This document shows positions 14,601 to 19,468 of a stretch of 19,468 nt of DNA, piece by piece. Below the pieces are notes generated by a model, which ran no database searches, was not told the origin of the DNA, and worked only from the letters and a program-made list of their open reading frames with translations. The position numbers were made by a program, and so were the translations under genes. The number at the start of each line of letters is the position of its first letter. Positions within the stretch are counted from its first letter, which is position 1. Source of the DNA: JBIOWF01 sp044868295 (GTDB lineage: Bacteria; Actinomycetota; Actinomycetes; Streptosporangiales; Streptosporangiaceae); contig JBIOWF010000269.1 in the NCBI GenBank assembly GCA_044868295.1, forward strand, positions 1 through 19,468, read 5' to 3'.

Positions 14601-15209
14601 ATGCCGAAAATCGTCAACCACGAGGAGCGCCGCGAGGAGGTCGTCGCGGCGGCCAGGCGAGTCATCCTGAGGGAGGGCATCGAGGCCGCGACGACGCGCG
14701 CCATCGCCAAGGAGGCGGGATACTCCAACGGCGTGCTCACGCACTACTTCACCGACAAGGACGACATCCTGCTCTCGGCCCTGCAGATCTCCCACCGCGG
14801 GATCGTCGAACGCCTGAAGGACAAGCTGGGCGGCCGTACCGGCCTCGCGGCGCTACGTGAACTTCTGCTCGACAACGTGCCGCTCGACGACGAGCGCGTC
14901 CAGGAGACCTGGCTGGAAGTCGGTTTCTGGAGCCGCAGCCTGACCAGCCCCGCCCTGTTGGCCGTACAGCGCGAGGAAGCCGGGGAGCTGCGCTATCTCG
15001 TGCGGAGCCTGCTCAACAACGCCGCCGAGACCGGGGAGATCACCACGGACGAGGACCTCGACGACGTCGCCGAGCGGCTGCTCGCGCTCGTCGACGGGCT
15101 CAGCGTGCACCGGCTGCTCTACCCCGACAGGGCGACCGCGCAGCGTCTCGAACGGCTCATCCTCCGCGAGCTGGACCAGCTGAGCGCGCGGGGCGGGCCG
15201 GTCAGCTGA
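14601..15209 (+). CDS. TetR/AcrR-family transcriptional regulator (BetI-like)
   Basis: 202-aa one-component regulator. The N-terminal helix-turn-helix is canonical: VVAAARRVILREGIEAATTRAIAKEAGYSNG in outline, recognition-helix region AGYSNGVLTHYF (39-50), then KDDILLSAL. Residues 60-200 are helical and form the ligand/dimer domain, resembling the BetI branch (ETWLEVGFWSRS, ALVDGLSVHRLLYP). The ATG at 14601 is preceded by GGAGGAGGGCGCAGCGA. It is divergent from the PfkB-aminotransferase operon with the probable operator between, so it likely represses that operon and itself until an inducer from the same pathway appears. The inducer is unknown. Confidence 0.9.
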   Translation: MPKIVNHEERREEVVAAARRVILREGIEAATTRAIAKEAGYSNGVLTHYFTDKDDILLSALQISHRGIVERLKDKLGGRTGLAALRELLLDNVPLDDERVQETWLEVGFWSRSLTSPALLAVQREEAGELRYLVRSLLNNAAETGEITTDEDLDDVAERLLALVDGLSVHRLLYPDRATAQRLERLILRELDQLSARGGPVS

Positions 15210-15263
15210 GCGTGTGCGGCCTGCCGGACCGGCCGAGCGTGATCCGCTGAGCGCGTGGGCCGA

Positions 15264-16049
15264 TTAGCCGAGCTCGTGCAGCCGATCGGCCACACCCGCG
15301 GCGGTGGGCCGATCCACGGGGTCGCCGATGCAGGCCCGGACCAGCTCGGCCAGCGCCGGTTCCAGATCCCTACTTATGGACGGCGGCGTGCTGTAGACCT
15401 TGCGGAGGGTGAGCAGCGGGTCATGGGTCGGCAGGTCGCCGTAGAGTCCGCCGCCCGTCATCGCCCAGTGCACGGTCGCGCCGAGCGACCAGACGTCGCC
15501 GCCCGGGGTGGGCCTGGCCCCCTGCAGCACCGCGGGATCGGTGAACTCCACCGACGGCAGGCCGCCGAACCCGGTCACGGTCGCCCCCGGCGTCAGCACC
15601 TGGGAGAGGCCCAGGTCGGCGAGCTTGCCGCCGTCCTCGGTCAGCAGCACGTTGCCGGGCCGGATGTCTCGGTGCACGATCTCCTGGTCGTGCAGCGCCT
15701 GCGCGGCCCGCGCGGCGCACGCGATGGCCCGCAGCGCCGCCGTACGGGAGGGCCGCTCGGCGGGCAGTGCCAGCGAACCGCCGGGCAGGAACTCCATCGA
15801 GTAGTAGAAGACGCCGCCCTGCTGACCCGCGTCATAGAGCGTCACAAGGTAGGGCGAACGCACCGACGCGAAGGCCTTGAGCTCACGCGTCGCCCGGCGG
15901 AACGCGTCCTGGCCGGTCCCTCCCACCACCTTGACGACGACCTGCTCGGTGTCCACCGGCAGCCGCCGTGGCCTGTCGGCGAGGTAGAACTTCCCATGGT
16001 TGCCCGAACCCAGCGGGCGTACGAAGTCGTAGTCGGCGATCCCCTGCAC
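15264..16049 (-). CDS. Soluble eukaryotic-type Ser/Thr protein kinase with variant catalytic motifs
   Basis: 261-aa bare kinase domain, without membrane helix, PASTA or other extension. Motifs: glycine loop LGSGNHGKFYLA (13-24), ATP lysine in VVVKVV (K40), helix-C Glu in ATRELKAF (E56), catalytic loop HRDIRPGN (127-134), metal loop DLG (145-147, usually DFG), activation-end EFTDPAVLQG in place of the usual APE, and DVWSLGAT (185-192). HRD Asp, metal Asp and ATP lysine are all present, but the loop lysine (HRDLKPxN) is Arg. I choose GTG 16049 because AAGGGGA lies 6 nt upstream and kinase homology begins there. ATGs at 16109 and 16103 are in frame and would add about 20 residues. It is divergent from the antiporter; an FHA reader is encoded nearby. 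Confidence 0.85.
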   Translation of the reverse strand: MQGIADYDFVRPLGSGNHGKFYLADRPRRLPVDTEQVVVKVVGGTGQDAFRRATRELKAFASVRSPYLVTLYDAGQQGGVFYYSMEFLPGGSLALPAERPSRTAALRAIACAARAAQALHDQEIVHRDIRPGNVLLTEDGGKLADLGLSQVLTPGATVTGFGGLPSVEFTDPAVLQGARPTPGGDVWSLGATVHWAMTGGGLYGDLPTHDPLLTLRKVYSTPPSISRDLEPALAELVRACIGDPVDRPTAAGVADRLHELG

Positions 16050-16145
16050 CCGTGGTCCCCTTACGGTGTCGCTCTTCTGATCTCTACACGGTAACGTCAC
16101 CATGGTCATTCCCGGGGCCTTTCATTACCAGGAGGAACCCTCCGA

Positions 16146-18257
16146 ATGTTCCATGTGGACGTGCTTCTGCTCGACCTGGTCATCGTGCTGGCGGCGGCGC
16201 GGCTGCTGGGCGCCCTGGCCAGACGGCTCCGGCAGCCTCCGGTCATCGGGGAGATCGTCGCCGGGATCCTCCTCGGCCCCACGCTGCTCGGCCCGTGGAT
16301 CGGCGACGACCTGTTCGCGGCCGACATGCGGCCGCCGCTGCAGGCCCTCGCTTCGGCCGGGCTGGTCCTGTTCATGTTCGTGGTCGGCCTGGAGCTCGAC
16401 CAGAAGCTGGTCCGCGGCAGGGGCAGGACCGCGATCACCGTCGCTCTGGGCTCCACCGCCGTGCCGTTCGCCGCGGGAATCGTCCTGGCGCTCGGCCTGG
16501 CCGGGGAGCACGCCCAGGGCAGGGGCCTTCCCTTCGTGCTGTTCCTCGGGGCGGCGATGGCCGCGACCGCGTTCCCCGTGCTGGCCCGGATCCTCACCGA
16601 CCGCGACATGCACCGCACCTCGCTCGGCGGCCTGGCCCTGGCCGCCGCCGCGGTGATCGACGTGCTCGCGTGGACGATCCTCGCCGTGGTCGTGGCGATC
16701 GCCGGAGCCGGGGGCGCGAGCGGGCAGTGGAAGGTCCTGCTGGCCCTGCCGTACGCGCTGGTGATGTTCCTGCTCGTCCGGCCGCTTCTCGCCCGGCTGG
16801 CACCCGCCTTCGAACGCGCCGGGCGCCTCACACCCGGCCTGCTGTCGATCGTCCTGATCGGCCTGTTCGCGTCGGCCTGGGCGACCGAGTGGGCGCAGAT
16901 TCACTACATCTTCGGCGCGTTCGTCTTCGGGGCGGTGATGCCCCGCGAGGAAGCGCTCGTCCACCAGATCCTGGAGCGTCTGGAGCAGCTCGCCGTGCTT
17001 CTGCTGCTCCCGATGTTCTTCGTGGTCGCCGGCATGAACGTCGACCTGCGCGCCCTGGAGACCGGGAGCCTCGGCACGCTGGCCGCCATCCTCGCGGTCG
17101 CCGTCGGGGGAAAGCTGCTCGGCTCGTACGGCGCGGCTCGCCTGAGCAGGGTGCCCACCCGGCAGGCGGCCGCCCTGGCGACGCTGCTCAACACGCGAGG
17201 CCTGACGGAGATCGTCATCCTGACCGTCGGCCTGCAGAAGGGCGTCCTGGATCAGGAGCTCTACTCCCTGATGGTCGTGATGGCGCTCGTCACGACCGCG
17301 ATGACCGGGCCGCTGCTGCGCCGGGTCTACCCGGACCGGCGGATCGCCCGGGACATCGCGGAGGCCGAACGTGCCGCGCTCGGCGAACACGCCGCCCACC
17401 GCGTCCTGGTCGTTCTCCCCATAGTTACTCCCCCTGTCGCCTCAAATGCCACGGTGGCTCCAGGTGCCGCCGTCGATCCGGCCGCCACCGTGGCCGACGC
17501 CCGGTCGCTCGTCGCCCTGACCGCCGCTCTCGCCGCGTCCGCGTCACCGTCGGAAGTGGTGCTCGCCCACCTGCGCCCCTACCCGCACGGCCGGCTTGAG
17601 GTCGGCACCGGCCTGTCGTCGGAGCTCCTGGAGATGACCGAGACGCTGTCCGCCCTGGAGGACCTGGCCGCCGAGGTGCGCCGCGAGGACCTGGACGTCC
17701 GGGTGGTGAGCCGTTTCGCCGCCGACGTCGCCGCCGAGTTGCCCGCCCTGATCGCCTCCGCCGAACCGGACCTGCTGGTGCTGCCCGCGGACGCCCCCGG
17801 ACGCGGTGAGATCCTGTCCGGCACGACCTGCCGCGCCGTGACCGTGGCAGCCGTCCCATGGGGCTCCACGGCCCCAGCGGCGGCACAAGGCTCGGACGTC
17901 CACGGCACCGCCACGGCTCCCGGCCCATCCGGCCGACCGCCCGGTCCACGCGGCCGGCCTTGGGCGGCGAGCGCGGTAGCCGTACAGCACGGGTCTGGGG
18001 ACGCACCCGCGCACGTGGCCTTGGCCTTGTCCCTCGCCGTTGACCGCCCGCTGGTGGTGATCGGAGGGCGGTCTCTCGCCGGTCGCCTCGCCAAGCTCGG
18101 CGTTGACGTGTCGGCCGCCGCCGAGCCGCCGCAGGACGCCGTGGTCGTCGCGGCGGAGACCACTCCCCCGCCGCCCGGCGCGCACCTCGTCGTACGAGCC
18201 GAGCTGGACGCCGATCCCGTCGACTGGACGACGGCCGTACCGGCCAGGAGCCGGTAG
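16146..18257 (+). CDS. CPA2-family cation/proton antiporter with long cytosolic tail
   Basis: 703-aa membrane protein. Residues 1-415 are a Kef/NhaS3-type antiporter with about 12 helices: RQPPVIGEIVAGILLGPTLLG (helix 2 signature), LFMFVVGLELD, ATAFPVLARILTDRDM, the ion-site AAAVIDVLAWTIL (helix with conserved Asp), and NTRGLTEIVILTVGLQKGVL. It should exchange Na+ or K+ for H+ across the plasma membrane. Residues about 418-703 are soluble and Ala-rich, with two halves resembling degenerate universal-stress-protein domains (HRVLVVLP..., PDLLVLPADAPGR...; RPLVVIGG...) separated by a Pro/Gly-rich linker (about 571-608). No ATP-binding GxxGS loop is obvious. ATG 16146 has GGAGGAA 9 nt upstream. 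The tail is a likely regulatory site and possible target of the neighbouring kinase (inference). Confidence 0.9.
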   Translation: MFHVDVLLLDLVIVLAAARLLGALARRLRQPPVIGEIVAGILLGPTLLGPWIGDDLFAADMRPPLQALASAGLVLFMFVVGLELDQKLVRGRGRTAITVALGSTAVPFAAGIVLALGLAGEHAQGRGLPFVLFLGAAMAATAFPVLARILTDRDMHRTSLGGLALAAAAVIDVLAWTILAVVVAIAGAGGASGQWKVLLALPYALVMFLLVRPLLARLAPAFERAGRLTPGLLSIVLIGLFASAWATEWAQIHYIFGAFVFGAVMPREEALVHQILERLEQLAVLLLLPMFFVVAGMNVDLRALETGSLGTLAAILAVAVGGKLLGSYGAARLSRVPTRQAAALATLLNTRGLTEIVILTVGLQKGVLDQELYSLMVVMALVTTAMTGPLLRRVYPDRRIARDIAEAERAALGEHAAHRVLVVLPIVTPPVASNATVAPGAAVDPAATVADARSLVALTAALAASASPSEVVLAHLRPYPHGRLEVGTGLSSELLEMTETLSALEDLAAEVRREDLDVRVVSRFAADVAAELPALIASAEPDLLVLPADAPGRGEILSGTTCRAVTVAAVPWGSTAPAAAQGSDVHGTATAPGPSGRPPGPRGRPWAASAVAVQHGSGDAPAHVALALSLAVDRPLVVIGGRSLAGRLAKLGVDVSAAAEPPQDAVVVAAETTPPPPGAHLVVRAELDADPVDWTTAVPARSR

Positions 18258-18273
18258 CGGCGCGACGCCTGGA

Positions 18274-19468
18274 CTATGCGTTGCGGTGTGACTCGTAGCG
18301 CATCGTCCGGGAGACACCGATCCGCACGGTCGTCCCCGGCTGGATGGGAACGGTCTCGTTCGGCGGGATGTCGTAGAAGTTCGGATCGCCCGGGGGCTGG
18401 ATCTGGGTTCCGTTGACCGAGCCGAGGTCGACGAGGTTGACGTCCCAGCCGTCCAGAGCGACCCGCAGGTGGCGGCGTGAAACCGAGCCGTCGGGGCTGG
18501 TCACCCGCGCCGGACGGGCCTCGCCGGACTGCACCTCGGACGCGCGCTCGGGATCCCGCCCGAGCACGTAGTCGGTGTCCAGCCGCAGGGTCATCCCGTC
18601 GTCCAGGAGGAGCACGCCGAGCGGCGGGCGAGGTCCCTTGTACGGCACCAGTGTGCGCTGCACGAGAGCGATGCCGCACACCGCGCAGTAGGGCACGCGC
18701 GGATCGTTGAAGTGGTCGTTCTTGCAGTCGACGCCGTACACCATGGGCCGTGACTCGGGTTCCGGCGTCGTGTCGAGCTGGGTGTTCTCGCCCGGGTCCT
18801 CGTCGGCGCCGGGCACCAACAGGACCGACTCGAACGGCTGGCCGGGGACGCCGTTCTGCTGGGGCAGCTCGTCTTCCGCGGTGACCATCGGCTGGGACAC
18901 GGGCGAGGGCACCGGTCCTGTAGGCGCCGGGCCCGTCGGTACCGGTCCTGTAGGCGTCGGCCCGGTGGGCATCGGCTCCACGGGCACCTCCACAACGGGG
19001 AGGGGCTCGCTGGGCGGCCCGGCCGGAGGGGGCGGCGGCATGGGCGGCATGGGCGGCATCGGAGGCGGCGGGACCACGGGCTCGCGCGCGGCGATCGGCT
19101 CGGGCTGCGGGACCGGAGGCGGTGTGATCGGAGGCGGTGTGATCGGAGGCGGTGTGATCGGCTGTGACTGCGTCTGCGGCCGTGGCGGCGGGGGCGGGGC
19201 GGGCGGGAACGCGACCTCACCGGCCTGGGTGTACTCCAGCACCACTCCGGCGCCGGCCACCACTCCGCCGTCGAGCCGGGCGTACGGGCTGGACGGCCCG
19301 GCGCCGGGCAGGCGCAGCTCGATCTTGGTCACCGGCCCGTTGACGAGCCGGTCGGTCCAGGTCAGGGCGTCGCGCCCGGAGAGGCGGACCTCGCCGTCGG
19401 GACCGCCGGAGACGGTGGCGGTCGCCTCGCCGCTGACCAGCACCGCGACGCCGCCTCCCGCGGGTCCG
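18274..19468 (-). CDS. FHA-domain protein with zinc ribbon and Pro-rich repeats (5' end outside window)
   Basis: The frame is still open at the right edge (in-frame residues GPAGGGVAVLVSG), so the true start lies beyond 19468; a GTG at 19443 is probably internal. In order: a beta-rich N-terminal segment (VRLSGRDALTW, KIELRLPGAG, YARLDGGVVAGAGVVLEY); a long Pro-rich linker with repeats (ITPPP x3, MPPMPPMPP, PTGP-type x4); an acidic stretch; a four-Cys/His ribbon (VDCKNDHFNDPRVPYCAVCG, about 18670-18735); and a C-terminal FHA domain (YVLGRDPE, SRRHLRVALD, VDLGSVNGT, with the conserved Arg, Ser-Arg-His and Asn-Gly). FHA domains read phosphothreonine, fitting the kinase about 2 kb away. It converges on the antiporter, 16 bp apart. 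Confidence 0.88.
   Translation of the reverse strand, partial: GPAGGGVAVLVSGEATATVSGGPDGEVRLSGRDALTWTDRLVNGPVTKIELRLPGAGPSSPYARLDGGVVAGAGVVLEYTQAGEVAFPPAPPPPPRPQTQSQPITPPPITPPPITPPPVPQPEPIAAREPVVPPPPMPPMPPMPPPPPAGPPSEPLPVVEVPVEPMPTGPTPTGPVPTGPAPTGPVPSPVSQPMVTAEDELPQQNGVPGQPFESVLLVPGADEDPGENTQLDTTPEPESRPMVYGVDCKNDHFNDPRVPYCAVCGIALVQRTLVPYKGPRPPLGVLLLDDGMTLRLDTDYVLGRDPERASEVQSGEARPARVTSPDGSVSRRHLRVALDGWDVNLVDLGSVNGTQIQPPGDPNFYDIPPNETVPIQPGTTVRIGVSRTMRYESHRNA
18911..18970 (-). repeat. 15/30-bp repeats encoding the PTGP-type linker
   Basis: ACCGGTCCTGTAGGCG is exactly repeated at 18911-18926 and 18941-18956 within an imperfect 15-nt periodicity that encodes PTGP(T/V/A) units of the FHA protein linker. 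Confidence 0.7.
19115..19159 (-). repeat. Three perfect 15-bp tandem repeats in the FHA gene
   Basis: GGAGGCGGTGTGATC is present three times without mismatch (19115-19129, 19130-19144, 19145-19159), encoding ITPPP repeats. Perfect identity at third codon positions points to recent slippage expansion. Confidence 0.85.

Noticed and set aside
15210..15263. Possible bidirectional terminator between tetR and the kinase gene
   Set aside because: Only short CCGG/GGCC symmetries are visible; no stable stem long enough to call.
15968..17599. 543-codon plus-strand frame overlapping the antiporter
   Set aside because: Arg/Pro/Gly-rich and overlaps the antiporter in another frame; no domain.
18900..19160. 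Possible CRISPR-like or intergenic repeat array
   Set aside because: Repeats are in-frame 15-mers encoding a Pro-rich linker in the FHA gene, with no spacers.

Overview
The window is GC-rich, dense with GTG/TTG starts and tightly packed genes, and carries the tRNA m1A58 methyltransferase - proteasome ATPase (ARC/Mpa) pair. Together with the eukaryotic-type kinase and the FHA protein, this points to a filamentous actinomycete. A Streptosporangiales-like host is my best guess, made from protein style only. No rRNA, tRNA, CRISPR array or intact insertion sequence was seen.

Layout. (1) 1-2871, minus strand: trmI then arc, the usual entry to the Pup-proteasome locus; dop/pup/prcBA would lie beyond the left edge. 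The arc frame is cut by an in-frame amber at 141-143. The lost 33-residue tail, ending in the GQYL proteasome-docking motif, is still perfectly readable downstream to 39. (2) 3171-4268, plus: a tandem-domain GNAT acetyltransferase with a strong terminator hairpin. (3) 4361-5269, plus: a chimeric remnant in which a carbohydrate ABC permease lacking its N-terminus is joined in frame to the last ~105 residues of a GMC oxidoreductase. (4) 5272-10508, minus: a four-gene operon with GTGA overlaps or a 4-nt gap. It encodes a 1068-aa CpXC-TPR-CHAT protease with an intact His/Cys pair, a TPR protein with a basic tail, an unrecognised 248-aa protein and a second small TPR protein. This is the best candidate for an undescribed system, probably a protease-based signalling or defence module. 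(5) 10954-12006, plus: a secreted SGNH/GDSL hydrolase. (6) 12384-15209: a PfkB-type kinase plus class-III aminotransferase operon, divergent from a TetR regulator, with a clear palindromic operator between them. (7) 15264-19468: a soluble Ser/Thr kinase with variant catalytic motifs (HRDIRPGN, DLG), a CPA2 cation/H+ antiporter with a long cytosolic tail, and a zinc-ribbon/FHA protein with Pro-rich repeats that runs off the right edge.

How the parts may relate. Blocks 1 and 7 look like core-genome neighbourhoods. Blocks 3-5 look like an accessory segment: decayed transporter/oxidoreductase genes abut the CHAT operon with only 2 bp between the convergent stop codons, and the CHAT operon's promoter end is AT-richer than its surroundings. 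The sugar kinase, aminotransferase and TetR genes could be the surviving part of the catabolic locus to which the permease and GMC oxidoreductase once belonged; this is inference. The kinase and FHA protein are natural partners (phosphothreonine writer and reader).
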